63,351 nucleotides of DNA from Geobacter sp. UBA2189 (GCA_002328035.1 DCVL01000061.1:1-63351); one strand, 5' to 3'. Shown: positions 26,148 through 35,475, counted from the stretch's first letter. The notes: generated by a model not told the origin, from the sequence alone. Numbers and translations: made by a program.

Positions 26148-27424
26148 TAAATACAACAGGTAAAAAAGAACTTACTCCGGCTATTGAAAACGATATGAAT
26201 GAAAATAACGATTCAACAAAGAAACCTGATTTTTCTTTTTTCGATGAACCAGTAAACAGCAGCCAGGAATCTCAAGAATCCCTTGAAAACGATTTCTCTT
26301 TTTTGGATGAACCATTACAGACCAAAGAAACCGTTGTATCAGAAAAACCATCGAATGAAGATTTCAGTTTTGATGATCTGCAAACAGAATCAGGTAACAA
26401 AAACCTGTCCTCTGAAGAATCCGTTAAAAAAGCTGCCTCTTTTGAGCAACCCACTAGGCAGAAGATGCTATTCACCTGCCTTAAATGCAACTCAAAAGAA
26501 GAAATAGACTTACCTGAACAGCAAGGAGCTGAGTTTAAAACAACCTGTTCATCGTGTTCTTCCGTTATTAAAATTACCATCGAATCTAATTCAAAACGGG
26601 CAACACAGAAATCTACAGAAATATATTGCTGCAACTGTGGTTCTGCCTTGCTTCACACTGCTCACTGCCCAGTATGTGGAATATTCTGTCCTGATTACTA
26701 TATGGTAGAAGATCCGGCTGAAGCTCAACGCAAAGCACGTGCTGCACGCACTAACAACTTCAAACAGTCTATTGAAAATTTGAAATCATCGTTGACTTGG
26801 CAACGAAAAGAGGCAACAACCTATACTTCGTCAGCTGCAAAGGGCAGATCAGCCAAGACCGGAAACCTATCCGCTTTTTTACAGAATAATATAAGGCTGT
26901 TAGCTGTTGCCTGCGTTCTGCTTTTATCCATATCCACAGTTGTTTTCCTCTACTCTAAAAAACAGATGGAACAGCAGTTCGTAACAAACTACATCAAGGC
27001 AACATACGCTATAAATGTAGCCTCTGAAGCAATTTTGGCCTCCATGAACAAAACAAACAATGACTGGAAAAACGCGGTGGTCAACGGTTCTTCATATACT
27101 CCCAAAAGTGATTTAGATCTTGAATTGAGAACTGCCAGAATAACCTCGGAACTGTCTAAAATAATGCAGAAGCTTCAGAACAAAGTACCGTCAAAATTCG
27201 AAAATCAATATGCAAAACTTCAGTCACTGGAAAATGAATATGAACAGTTACAAAGGGCTTCAAAAACAATGCAACCATCACTTGATAAGCAGACCACTGT
27301 AACTAAAACATTTGAACAGAATATAAAGAAGAAAAAACATGATTTAAAAGCAGTTTTGAATGAAGAGTTGCTGAATGAGTTGGAGATTGCAAAGAAGAAA
27401 TATAGAGGATTTGATGGATTTTAA
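26144..27424 (+). CDS. Zinc-ribbon membrane protein with coiled coil, unknown
   Basis: 426 residues; family not recognised. The acidic N-terminal 100 residues carry three short repeats, DFSFFDEP, DFSFLDEP and DFSFDDL. Then come two cysteine pairs (CLKCN, CSSCS) and a second zinc ribbon (CCNCGSAL, CPVCGIFC), a single TM helix near residue 250-268 (LLAVACVLLLSISTVVFLY), and a charged coiled-coil tail. Coupled to the pseudopilin gene (ATGA overlap), so it may anchor or regulate that pilus-like element. It ends 1 nt from the convergent neighbour. Confidence 0.8.
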   Translation: MINTTGKKELTPAIENDMNENNDSTKKPDFSFFDEPVNSSQESQESLENDFSFLDEPLQTKETVVSEKPSNEDFSFDDLQTESGNKNLSSEESVKKAASFEQPTRQKMLFTCLKCNSKEEIDLPEQQGAEFKTTCSSCSSVIKITIESNSKRATQKSTEIYCCNCGSALLHTAHCPVCGIFCPDYYMVEDPAEAQRKARAARTNNFKQSIENLKSSLTWQRKEATTYTSSAAKGRSAKTGNLSAFLQNNIRLLAVACVLLLSISTVVFLYSKKQMEQQFVTNYIKATYAINVASEAILASMNKTNNDWKNAVVNGSSYTPKSDLDLELRTARITSELSKIMQKLQNKVPSKFENQYAKLQSLENEYEQLQRASKTMQPSLDKQTTVTKTFEQNIKKKKHDLKAVLNEELLNELEIAKKKYRGFDGF

Positions 27425-27425
27425 T

Positions 27426-28658
27426 TTATTCTTTTGCAAGACTGGATAGTTCCGTAACCAGTTGAAAAACTACTGTTCGCCAGTCATTTGACCTTTCCTG
27501 CCTGAACAGGCGCATGGTTGGATACCAGGGACAGTCCATCCTTCCCAGCCCCCATCTCCAATCAGGTGCAAACGGCACCAGCAGCCAGGTCTTCTTGCCC
27601 AGTGCACCGGCAAGATGAGCAACTGCAGTGTCAATAGTAATAATAAGATCAAGCTGTCCCATTAACGCTGCGGTATCTGCAAAATCATTAACCAGCATAG
27701 TTAAGTCTATCAGATCAAAAGAAGGCTTCCTGACATTATTTCCCATCTGTAGAGAATACCAGCAAATATCTGGGAAAGCGGCCAAAGGCATTAAAAGTTC
27801 AGGCTCACAACTGCGATGAGGATCCGGATAACCCTTGCCTGCCCAACAGAGACCAACCCGTAAACCTGAACAGGCTGGGGTGACACTTTTCCAGAAGAGA
27901 AGGCGTTCTTTAGGAGGGAAAAGATAAGGAACGTCAACCGGTATAGTTCCTAGTTTACTACCAAAAAGATGTGGCAATGAGATCAGCGGGATATGGTAAT
28001 CAAAATCAGGAAGCTTGTTGCCAAAAGCAATAAGTTTAATACCCTTTCCAACCTTATCCATAAGAGAGATTAAGGGCTGATGACATTCAAAAACAATTTT
28101 GGCACCCATTTTTTCAAACATTGGCAGATAGCGGGAAAATTGAATAGTGTCGCCAAATCCCTGTTCTGCATAAACGAGGATCGTCTTGTCTTCAGGATTT
28201 TCGCCAGACCAGTGTGGCTTGGCAAACTCTCTAAGAGGTGAACTGAATTTCCGTTTTTTCCAACGCCATTCATACTCTCTGAAACCTGCCTCGTAGTCCC
28301 CCCTCAACAGCAGAAGCAACGAATAATTCCAGTGAGCCTCGGCATGAGATGGGTCAGAATCAAGTACCTTCCTACACTCAATATAGGCCCCTTCAATATC
28401 ACCCATAGCCTGTAGCGCAGTGGCCAATGCAATACGACTATCGTGCAAAGATGGCACAAGATTTAAGGCATGCCAGTAACTGTCTGCTGCCTGCTCAAAA
28501 AGACCCTCTTCCAAAAAACTGTTGCCACGATTATTCCAGAGAGCTGCTTCATTTGGCCACCGGATCAAAGCATCATCATACAAAAGCAGGGCATCTCTAT
28601 AACATCCCCTATCATGGAGCGCTGCACCTTTACACAGTATCAGTTCAAACTCACCCAT
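27426..28658 (-). CDS. TPR-containing glycosyltransferase-like protein
   Basis: 410 residues. About three or four tetratricopeptide repeats fill the first 140 residues (LYDDALIRWPNEAALWNNRGNSF, YWHALNLVPSL, and so on), followed by a GT-B-type half of the GT9/GT41-like kind with VYAEQGFGDTIQFSRYLP and the nucleotide-sugar end DTAVAHLAGALGKKTWLL plus WYPTMRLFRQ. Members are often linked to protein or surface glycosylation. The acceptor is unknown. Confidence 0.85.
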   Translation of the reverse strand: MGEFELILCKGAALHDRGCYRDALLLYDDALIRWPNEAALWNNRGNSFLEEGLFEQAADSYWHALNLVPSLHDSRIALATALQAMGDIEGAYIECRKVLDSDPSHAEAHWNYSLLLLLRGDYEAGFREYEWRWKKRKFSSPLREFAKPHWSGENPEDKTILVYAEQGFGDTIQFSRYLPMFEKMGAKIVFECHQPLISLMDKVGKGIKLIAFGNKLPDFDYHIPLISLPHLFGSKLGTIPVDVPYLFPPKERLLFWKSVTPACSGLRVGLCWAGKGYPDPHRSCEPELLMPLAAFPDICWYSLQMGNNVRKPSFDLIDLTMLVNDFADTAALMGQLDLIITIDTAVAHLAGALGKKTWLLVPFAPDWRWGLGRMDCPWYPTMRLFRQERSNDWRTVVFQLVTELSSLAKE

Positions 28659-28704
28659 TCAATTCACCTGATGCTCGAAGTCTCGTTAAAACGGGATAAC
28701 CAGA

Positions 28705-31700
28705 CTAAGATACTGAAAAATAACGTGCTTCAGGATGAGAAAACACCAGAGCCGAAACCGAGGCCTCAGGATCCATCATATCCCCTTCAGTGAGTTGAAT
28801 ACCAATCTGTTCAGGTTTAAGCAGAGCAAACAATTTTTTCTGATCTGCAAGCTCAGGGCAAGCAGGATAACCAAAGGAAACACGAATTCCTTGATACTCG
28901 GCATTGAAGATCTGCTTCAAGGTCAGGTCAGGTGCATCCAGAATCCCCCAAGAGGTGCGAATCCGTTTGTGCAGATACTCTGCAGTAGCCTCGGCCAGCT
29001 CCAAAGCCAATGCCTGTAGCAGGTGGGAATTCAGGTAGTCCCCTTCAGTCTTCCATCTCTCTGACAGTCTCCGCACACCCTGACCACAGGTAACGGCAAA
29101 TAGAGCCATGTAGTCCTTCTCTCCATCATCCATCGACCGGACAAAATCAGCCACACAGAGCCGTTCTCCGCCCTTTTGACGTGGCAGGCTAAAGCGTGCA
29201 GCCTCTGAAGCATCTGGATTAAAAAGCACAAGGTCATTGCCATCAGCATTGGCCTGATAGAAACGGTAGATGGCTTGTGGCTTGATCAGGCCTTCCTGGA
29301 GTACTCTCTCAAGCATAGCCTCTACAGTCAGGTGCAGTTTTAGAGCCTTGTCATCATTTCCAGACAGCAGTCTCTCCACAGAGCCTGTAAGTCCAAGATG
29401 CTTGGTGTAAAGCATCTGCCGGTTAAGATAAGGAATAATCTGGCCGACCGATATGTCACGCATTACATGCTGTTCAAGATCAGGAGAAGGAATTACAGAA
29501 AAATCCTTTCGTATAGATGACCACCCTGAAGCGGTCTCCAAAACTTTCTCTGCCGCCTCTTTTGCTGCTTTTATTCCGGCGCTTATCTCCTGCTGCCGCG
29601 CAAGCTCAAGCATCAATTCAGCCCGCAGCTTAGGGTCAACCAGCTGATTGGCCAGCTCCAGACCAGCCATGGCATCTTTGGCATACAGGACAGGCCCTCC
29701 ATACTCAGGCGCTATCCGGTTATTGGCAAACGCACGCGACAGCGCAGCTCCACCCACAAGAAGCGGTGCGTCAACACCTGCGGCCTTAAGGTCAGCGGCT
29801 GTAACCGTCATCTGCAGAGCACTCTTAACAAGAAGCCCAGAAAGTCCTATAAAATCTGGATTTTCACGTTTAGCGGCCTCGATTATCTCTTCCGGCCCCA
29901 CCTTGATACCAAGATTAATCACCTTGAATCCGTTATTGGAGAGGATAATTTCAACCAGGTTCTTACCTATATCATGTACATCCCCTTTAACAGTAGCCAA
30001 CAGAAGTTTTCCTTTTGAGGCAGACTCCGATTTTTGCAGATATGGCTCAAGATGGGCAACAGCAGCCTTCATCGCCTCGGCTGATTGCAGCACCTCAGCA
30101 ACTATAAGCTGATTGTCGTTAAAAAGCCTCCCAACCTCTGCCATACCAGCCATCAACACGCCATTGATTATCTCAAGTGGTTTGTCACCCCTGGCCAGAG
30201 CCAGGTCAAGATCAGCAGTCAGACCATCCTTGCTTCCTTCAATTATGTAAAGGGGGAGACGCTCATCAAGAGGCAACTCCGCAGCCGGTGCATGCGAGGC
30301 CGGCTTCTTGTCTCTAAATACGGCAGCAAAGGAAGCCACAGGGTCAACACCTCGCCAGAAGATAAGATCCTCAGCCAGCTTTCTTTCCTCTTCAGATATT
30401 GATGCGTATCTCTCTAGCTTCTCCGTATTTACAATGGCATAGCCAAGTCCTGCCTTTACACAATGGTACAGGAATACCGCATTCAAAACCTCTCGTCCGG
30501 CTGCAGGCAGACCAAAAGAGACATTTGATATCCCAAGTATAGTGCTACACTGTGGAAATGCCTCTGTAATAAGCCGCACCCCTTCAATAGTCTCAACTGC
30601 AGACCCGATGTAATTTTCATCTCCGCTGCCAACCGGAAAAACCAGGGGGTCAAATATCAGGTCTTCAGGACGCAGGCCATATTTATTTACCAGTAAATCA
30701 AAAGAATGACGTGCAATTTCAAGTTTACGTTCCCTTGTAACGGCCATGCCGTTTTTGGGATCATCATCAATACAGCCAACCACAACGGCGCCACCATAAT
30801 GACGCAGCAGAGGAGCCATTCTTATAAACCGCTCTTCACCATCCTCAAGGTTAATAGAGTTTATAATGCACTTCCCCTGTAGCCTCTTAAGTGCCAGTTC
30901 TGTCACAGCTGGATCGGTGGAATCAATCATAATCGGTGCTCGAACCTTTTTGGGCAGATAGCGAAGCATCTGCTCCATATCAGCAGCCTCATCCCTGTCT
31001 GGATTTGCCACGCAGATATCGATCACCTGGGCGCCTGTCTTTACCTGAGCCCTCGCAATCTCAGAGGCCTCTTCAAACTGTCCTGCCACAATCATGTTTT
31101 TGAATTTGCGGGAGCCAATCACGTTTGTTCGTTCGCCCACCAGTATCGGACGGTTGTCATCTTCAATAAACAGAGGTTCTATACCTGAAACTATCCTTCG
31201 TCTGACTTCAATTGGCTTACGTGGTGGCTTACCTGCAGCTATCCTGGCTATGGCAGAAATATGGGCGGGCGATGTACCGCAACAGCCACCAACAATATTA
31301 AGCCAGCCTGAATCAATAAAACGAGCCAGTTTTTTAGCCAATGAATCCGGAGTTTCGGCATAATGCCCGTTCTCGTCAGGGAGCCCCGCATTCGGATAGA
31401 CTGAAGTATGACAAGTGGCAAGCTCTGAAAGCGCCCTTAAGTGATCAGTCATAAACTCAGGGCCGGTAGCACAGTTCAAGCCAATGCTAATCAACCCAAG
31501 ATTATCTTCAAGATGCATCAGGCTGGCATATAACGCCTCAATGGTCTGGCCTGCAAGCATGGTTCCTGTCGGCTCAATAGTACCGGAGATCATCAGCGGA
31601 ACATGTTTACCGGTTTTTTCAAAAGCTGTCCTAATACCTTCTGCAGCGGCCTTAAGGTTCAGGGTATCCTGTGCTGTTTCCAGAAGCAGCAGATCAACCC

Positions 31701-32163
31701 CGCCAGCCAACAGGCCGATGGCCTGATCTCTGAAGGCAGTAACCAGTTGATCAAAGGTCACGCCGCCGGTAACTGAGATGGTACGGGTGGTGGGTCCCAT
31801 GGAGCCAGCCACAAAGCGAGGCTTGTCCGGTGTACTGTAAGCATCGCAGGCTTTACGGGCGACAACAGCTGATGCCTTGTTCAGCTCAAAGACCTTGTCC
31901 TGTAAACCATATTCAGCCAGCACTATATCAGTAGAACCAAAGGAACATGTCTCCACAATATCTGCGCCAGCCTCAAGATAGGCCTTATGGATACCCTCTA
32001 TCAGATTTGGACGAGTCAGAACCAACATCTCGTTGCAGCCTTCATACTCCTCACCCCCAAAATCCGCAGCTGTTAGGTTGCTAGCTTGCAACTGTGTGCC
32101 CATGGCGCCGTCAAGGATCAGGATACGTTGGAAAAGTGCTTGAAGTATGGGGTTGTTGGTCAT
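28705..32163 (-). CDS. metH: Cobalamin-dependent methionine synthase
   Basis: 1152-residue enzyme that moves a methyl group from methyltetrahydrofolate through cobalamin to homocysteine. Modules in order: homocysteine domain (about 1-320; zinc-site GGCCGTSP), pterin-binding domain (GERTNVIGSRKF onward), B12 cap and B12-binding domain with the DVHDIGKN histidine loop (about 740), and the C-terminal SAM-dependent reactivation domain (RVSFGYPACPELADQ). All modules are present. AAGGAC precedes the ATG. No cobalamin riboswitch is visible upstream. Confidence 0.97.
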   Translation of the reverse strand: MTNNPILQALFQRILILDGAMGTQLQASNLTAADFGGEEYEGCNEMLVLTRPNLIEGIHKAYLEAGADIVETCSFGSTDIVLAEYGLQDKVFELNKASAVVARKACDAYSTPDKPRFVAGSMGPTTRTISVTGGVTFDQLVTAFRDQAIGLLAGGVDLLLLETAQDTLNLKAAAEGIRTAFEKTGKHVPLMISGTIEPTGTMLAGQTIEALYASLMHLEDNLGLISIGLNCATGPEFMTDHLRALSELATCHTSVYPNAGLPDENGHYAETPDSLAKKLARFIDSGWLNIVGGCCGTSPAHISAIARIAAGKPPRKPIEVRRRIVSGIEPLFIEDDNRPILVGERTNVIGSRKFKNMIVAGQFEEASEIARAQVKTGAQVIDICVANPDRDEAADMEQMLRYLPKKVRAPIMIDSTDPAVTELALKRLQGKCIINSINLEDGEERFIRMAPLLRHYGGAVVVGCIDDDPKNGMAVTRERKLEIARHSFDLLVNKYGLRPEDLIFDPLVFPVGSGDENYIGSAVETIEGVRLITEAFPQCSTILGISNVSFGLPAAGREVLNAVFLYHCVKAGLGYAIVNTEKLERYASISEEERKLAEDLIFWRGVDPVASFAAVFRDKKPASHAPAAELPLDERLPLYIIEGSKDGLTADLDLALARGDKPLEIINGVLMAGMAEVGRLFNDNQLIVAEVLQSAEAMKAAVAHLEPYLQKSESASKGKLLLATVKGDVHDIGKNLVEIILSNNGFKVINLGIKVGPEEIIEAAKRENPDFIGLSGLLVKSALQMTVTAADLKAAGVDAPLLVGGAALSRAFANNRIAPEYGGPVLYAKDAMAGLELANQLVDPKLRAELMLELARQQEISAGIKAAKEAAEKVLETASGWSSIRKDFSVIPSPDLEQHVMRDISVGQIIPYLNRQMLYTKHLGLTGSVERLLSGNDDKALKLHLTVEAMLERVLQEGLIKPQAIYRFYQANADGNDLVLFNPDASEAARFSLPRQKGGERLCVADFVRSMDDGEKDYMALFAVTCGQGVRRLSERWKTEGDYLNSHLLQALALELAEATAEYLHKRIRTSWGILDAPDLTLKQIFNAEYQGIRVSFGYPACPELADQKKLFALLKPEQIGIQLTEGDMMDPEASVSALVFSHPEARYFSVS

Positions 32164-32222
32164 AATAAGAGTCCTTGATTCTATATGGAAACATCATAAA
32201 TACAGGAAAATTTAAAAACAAT

Positions 32223-32271
32223 AGACAGTGTCTGTATTCCAGCTAATTTTTGTACTGCGATTGCAGTACAA
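32223..32271. promoter_or_regulatory. Dyads in the metF-metH gap
   Basis: The 124-nt gap holds AGACA-G-TGTCT (32223-32233) and a 9-bp hairpin TTGTACTGC / GCAGTACAA with a 4-nt loop (32250-32271). The hairpin has no T-run on either strand, so it is not a standard terminator. Either may be a regulator site for methionine genes; I cannot name the regulator. Confidence 0.35.
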
Positions 32272-32287
32272 TGGCAATGTCGAGATC

Positions 32288-33160
32288 TTACGGCAACAGT
32301 CCTTCTGTCAGTTCCAGTATGGCTTCGGCCTTGTTAAAGGTGTAGAGGTGAACCCCCTGTACTCCAGCTGACAACAGTTCTTCAGCCTGCCTGCGGGCAT
32401 GGGACACACCCACCTTTCGTACTTCTGCCGCACCACCGCGCTGGTCAGCAGCCTCCAGGGCTGCCATGAAATCAGACGGGATAAAGGCGCCGGATAACTG
32501 TTTTATCCGTTCTATCATCTTAAAATTAAGCACCGGCAGGATGCCAGGGATTATCAGCTTGTTAATTCCACGTTCCTTGGCTCGCTTAACAAAATCAAAG
32601 TAAAGCTGGTTATCGAAAAACAGTTGGGTGATGGCAAACTCTCCGCCAAGATCCAGCTTGAGTTTCAGGTAGCCAAGATCTGAATCAGCAGATATCGCTT
32701 CAGGGTGTGTCTCTGGATATGCAGCGACACTAATCCCTGTTTCAGGATGAGAGTGGCTTATAAAGGAGATCAGATCCGATGCATAATGAAATGGTGATTC
32801 TGTTAACTGTTCAACCGGTGTTTCTTGAGGTGCATCACCTCTAAGGGCAAGGACATTCTGAATCCCTGATTTGGAAAGATCATCCATAAAGAGCTTTAAC
32901 TTGTCAGCCTGTGCCCCGACACAGGTTAGATGTGCCATTGTTTCGAGCCCAAAATCTTGCTGCATCCTGGTTACAATCTCAAGCGTGGCATCCTGATTGC
33001 TCCCGCCAGCACCGTAAGTAACAGAGGCAAACAAAGGATTAAGACTTGCAAGACGCTCAACAACCTTGAAAAAGGATGGCCACTCCTTGCGTTCCTTGGG
33101 AGGGAAGTATTCAACTGAGACAAAACGGCGACCAGTTGCAAGTTTATCAGCTATCTTCAT
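32288..33160 (-). CDS. metF: 5,10-methylenetetrahydrofolate reductase
   Basis: 290-residue FAD enzyme that makes the methyltetrahydrofolate used by MetH. The N-terminal EYFPPK motif, SVTYGAGGSNQD, the FAD site LALRGD and the C-terminal GVHLYTFNKAEA are all there. It directly precedes metH on the same strand, so the two are probably co-regulated. Confidence 0.96.
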   Translation of the reverse strand: MKIADKLATGRRFVSVEYFPPKERKEWPSFFKVVERLASLNPLFASVTYGAGGSNQDATLEIVTRMQQDFGLETMAHLTCVGAQADKLKLFMDDLSKSGIQNVLALRGDAPQETPVEQLTESPFHYASDLISFISHSHPETGISVAAYPETHPEAISADSDLGYLKLKLDLGGEFAITQLFFDNQLYFDFVKRAKERGINKLIIPGILPVLNFKMIERIKQLSGAFIPSDFMAALEAADQRGGAAEVRKVGVSHARRQAEELLSAGVQGVHLYTFNKAEAILELTEGLLP

Positions 33161-33211
33161 TCGTCTGGTTCCTTACAATAAAAAGTGATTAATGCAGAAT
33201 ATAAATCCGGT

Positions 33212-34018
33212 TCAGGAAACAGTTGAGATCTTTGCGTCTGTCTCTGACTTTTTACGGTTAAGCCAGAGCAACATGACTAGAGCTATTATAAAAAGTGGCA
33301 GACTGAGGAGCTGACCCATTGAAAAAAATCCAAGGAACAAGCCAAGCTGACTGTCAGGCTGACGGAAGAACTCAACAATAAATCTGAATAGCCCATAGCC
33401 GCCCAGGAACGTCAAAATTGCACCACCAGGCGCCGGATAGCGCCTTGCGACAAAACGGACAAGAAAAAACAGGACGAAACCTTCAAGAAAGGCCTCATAC
33501 AACTGTGAAGGATGCCGAGGAAGCGATCCTCCACCTGGAAATACCATCCCCCAGGGCATTGTGGTTGAACGGCCATACAGCTCGCCATTTATGAAATTGC
33601 CTATCCTTCCAAGCCCTAGTCCCACAGGGGTAGCCATTGAAACCATATCGCCAAGCTGAATGTACGAAAGATTGAAACGACGGGAATACCATAAACCAGC
33701 AATGGCCACTCCGCTCAACCCCCCATGAAACGACATCCCACCTTGCCAGATAGCAAAGATATTTAGTGGGTTGGCAAGATAAGAAGCAAAATCGTAGAAA
33801 AGCACATATCCCAGTCGTCCACCAATTACAACCCCAATGGCCAGACAGAATATGAAATCGGCAACAGCCTCATTATCCATACCAAGGTTCCTGCGCCTTG
33901 ATTCATTGCGAACAATAAAATAACTGGCAAGAAAACCTATTACGTACATCAGTCCGTACCAACGGAACTGCAAAGGTCCAAGATGGAAGAAAACCGGATC
34001 AATGGCAGGAAAGTGCAT
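33212..34018 (-). CDS. lgt: Prolipoprotein diacylglyceryl transferase
   Basis: Polytopic inner-membrane enzyme of 268 residues that attaches diacylglycerol to the lipobox cysteine. The N-terminal RWYGLMYVIGF, the substrate-site HGGLSGV and the Lgt signature GLGLGRIGNFINGELYGR (about 133-150) are intact, and about seven TM helices can be drawn. CGAGGAG precedes the ATG. Upstream on the other strand, 97 nt away, is the candidate selenoprotein. Confidence 0.97.
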   Translation of the reverse strand: MHFPAIDPVFFHLGPLQFRWYGLMYVIGFLASYFIVRNESRRRNLGMDNEAVADFIFCLAIGVVIGGRLGYVLFYDFASYLANPLNIFAIWQGGMSFHGGLSGVAIAGLWYSRRFNLSYIQLGDMVSMATPVGLGLGRIGNFINGELYGRSTTMPWGMVFPGGGSLPRHPSQLYEAFLEGFVLFFLVRFVARRYPAPGGAILTFLGGYGLFRFIVEFFRQPDSQLGLFLGFFSMGQLLSLPLFIIALVMLLWLNRKKSETDAKISTVS

Positions 34019-34115
34019 TTAAAATTACTCCTCGAATAATTTCAGCAGGAGGCAGGCTCTAAAAAAAATCCATTTTTTTTGATAAATATGCTATGCAATA
34101 AAATCGGAGGTTGTT

Positions 34116-34280
34116 ATGAAAGATATCATTTTACTTCTTCTTATTCTTGTTATCTGGTTTGTCGTTAACAGATTTGTCTTGCCCAAAATGGGAGTGCCAA
34201 CATGAATGTCAGATAGCTGCACTCTCCCGGTTCGGGATGAGAAAAAGAAGAAAAAGAACAATAACAACAAGAAAAAATAA
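34116..34280 (+). CDS. Candidate small membrane selenoprotein, 54 aa with in-frame UGA
   Basis: ATG at 34116 has an ideal GGAGG 5 nt upstream. The frame codes a single TM helix (MKDIILLLLILVIWFVVNRF) and VLPKMGVPT, then meets TGA at 34203-34205, and continues in the same frame as MSDSCTLPVRDEKKKKKNNNNKKK-type basic tail to TAA at 34278. If TGA is read as selenocysteine, the product has a U-MSDS-C redox-type motif just after the membrane span. A SECIS-like hairpin starts 16 nt after the TGA. The alternative is a 29-residue peptide that ends at TGA. Confidence 0.65.
34222..34241 (+). promoter_or_regulatory. Bacterial SECIS-like hairpin
   Basis: The 8-bp stem CTC-TCCCG / CGGGA-(T)-GAG encloses loop GTT, with one bulged T. 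The apical GGTT lies 24-27 nt after the TGA, and a GU in the tip of a stem-loop within the downstream reading frame is the hallmark of bacterial SelB-binding elements. The bulge is on the 3' side, unlike the E. coli fdhF element. Confidence 0.6.
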
Positions 34281-34302
34281 TTCAGAAGTTTTCCACAAAC
34301 AG

Positions 34303-34331
34303 AAGGCTGGTTACTCTTAGCGACCAGCCTT
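34303..34331 (+). terminator. Hairpin after the candidate selenoprotein gene
   Basis: AAGGCTGGT / ACCAGCCTT with an 11-nt loop, 23 nt past the TAA. It overlaps the 3' end of the convergent VOC gene. No long T-run follows on plus, so its strength as a terminator is uncertain. Confidence 0.5.
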
Positions 34332-34748
34332 GTTACGTTTCACCGGTTCTTCCAATACCACAAGATACCCGTCAGGATCAAAACACCACATTTCCTTGAC
34401 ACCATATGGCTTTTCCTCCAGGTGGTACAGGATTTCCAGATCCTCTTCCATAATGGCATCACGAATGCCCTCGATATCCTGAACCTCAAAATGCAAAGTC
34501 AGCCCTATCCCCTTTGGAAACATGCTGAAGCGATGCTCAAGGATGGGATGAGTTCTTATTACATCACTCTCTTCAACAAAGATAAGTGATATGCCATCCA
34601 TATCAACAACAAGGTGCTCAGGAGCGCCTGGCATTGAAAAAGAACGCCGGAAAGGGAGTTCCAGTATACCAGCATAGAAGGCCTCTGTAACGACAAGCTG
34701 ATTTACAGTTAATTGAATGGAGTGTTCTGAACGGTGTGGCTTAATCAT
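34317..34748 (-). CDS. VOC (glyoxalase/bleomycin resistance) family protein
   Basis: 143 residues with the paired beta-alpha-beta-beta-beta modules of the vicinal oxygen chelate fold: QLTVNQLVVTEAFYAGILELPFRR in the first and LTLHFEVQDIEGIRDAI...EMWCFDPDGYLVVLEE in the second. The metal-type positions His in TLHFEV and Glu in VLEEP can be seen. Substrate unknown. It follows ccdA by 1 nt. Confidence 0.85.
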   Translation of the reverse strand: MIKPHRSEHSIQLTVNQLVVTEAFYAGILELPFRRSFSMPGAPEHLVVDMDGISLIFVEESDVIRTHPILEHRFSMFPKGIGLTLHFEVQDIEGIRDAIMEEDLEILYHLEEKPYGVKEMWCFDPDGYLVVLEEPVKRNKAGR

Positions 34749-34749
34749 G

Positions 34750-35475
34750 TCACCTCATAAAAAGCAGATTGGCATATCCTGCGAGTCTGGAAAGCCAGTT
34801 ACTGAAGATCAGAATGCCGACAAACATAAGGAAGAAACCGGTAACTATCTCAAACAGCCTTATATGTTTCTTGAAGCGGTTAAAGATGGAGATAAAACGA
34901 TGCAATGCAAGGGAAGAAAGCAAAAACGGTATACCCAGGCCGACAGAATAAAGAAGAAGTAATACTATTCCCTGACCAACCTGCTCTTCAGTGGCTGCAA
35001 TCATCAAAATTGAAGCGAGAATAGGACCGATACAGGGTGTCCAACCGGCAGCAAAGGCCAATCCGACCAGAAAACTGCCCAGAAAACCGGCAGGTTTCTG
35101 CTTTATTGAAACTCGTTTCTCACCAAGAAGCCATTTAAGAGGAACCAAACCTGTAACATGTATTCCGAATACAATTATTAAAACCCCGCCACCCTTACGG
35201 AGCAGTTCCATATTATCTTTCAAGAAAGAGCCAATATACGTTGCTGAAGCCCCCAGAAGCACAAATACCACTGTAAAACCGCTGATAAAGGCCAGGGAAT
35301 GCAGCATCGTCTTTCTTCTTACAACGCTGGTGGGATGCTCGGCATCCAGATCGCTGAAGGAGAGACCTGTAATGTAGGTAATATAGGATGGTATCAGTGG
35401 CAGCACACAGGGAGAAAGAAAAGATAGAAGACCTGCGACAAATGCGCCTATATAAGTAATCTGCTGCGTTTCCAT
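34750..35475 (-). CDS. ccdA: CcdA-like cytochrome c biogenesis / thiol-disulfide transmembrane protein
   Basis: 241-residue membrane protein that carries reducing power from cytoplasmic thioredoxin to the periplasm. The first helix has SFLSPCVLPLIPSY and the partner helix AAGWTPCIGPIL, giving the two conserved half-channel cysteines. Six TM helices can be drawn, normal for CcdA. It lies 10 nt downstream of the TlpA-like lipoprotein, its likely redox partner. Confidence 0.92.
   Translation of the reverse strand: METQQITYIGAFVAGLLSFLSPCVLPLIPSYITYITGLSFSDLDAEHPTSVVRRKTMLHSLAFISGFTVVFVLLGASATYIGSFLKDNMELLRKGGGVLIIVFGIHVTGLVPLKWLLGEKRVSIKQKPAGFLGSFLVGLAFAAGWTPCIGPILASILMIAATEEQVGQGIVLLLLYSVGLGIPFLLSSLALHRFISIFNRFKKHIRLFEIVTGFFLMFVGILIFSNWLSRLAGYANLLFMR

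Noticed and set aside
27424..27426. Frameshift or fusion between the zinc-ribbon protein and the glycosyltransferase
   Set aside because: The two genes are on opposite strands with intact stops 1 nt apart; this is close convergence, not a break.
32164..32287. Cobalamin or SAM riboswitch before metH
   Set aside because: The 124-nt gap holds simple dyads but no multi-stem riboswitch pattern or B12-box-like sequence.
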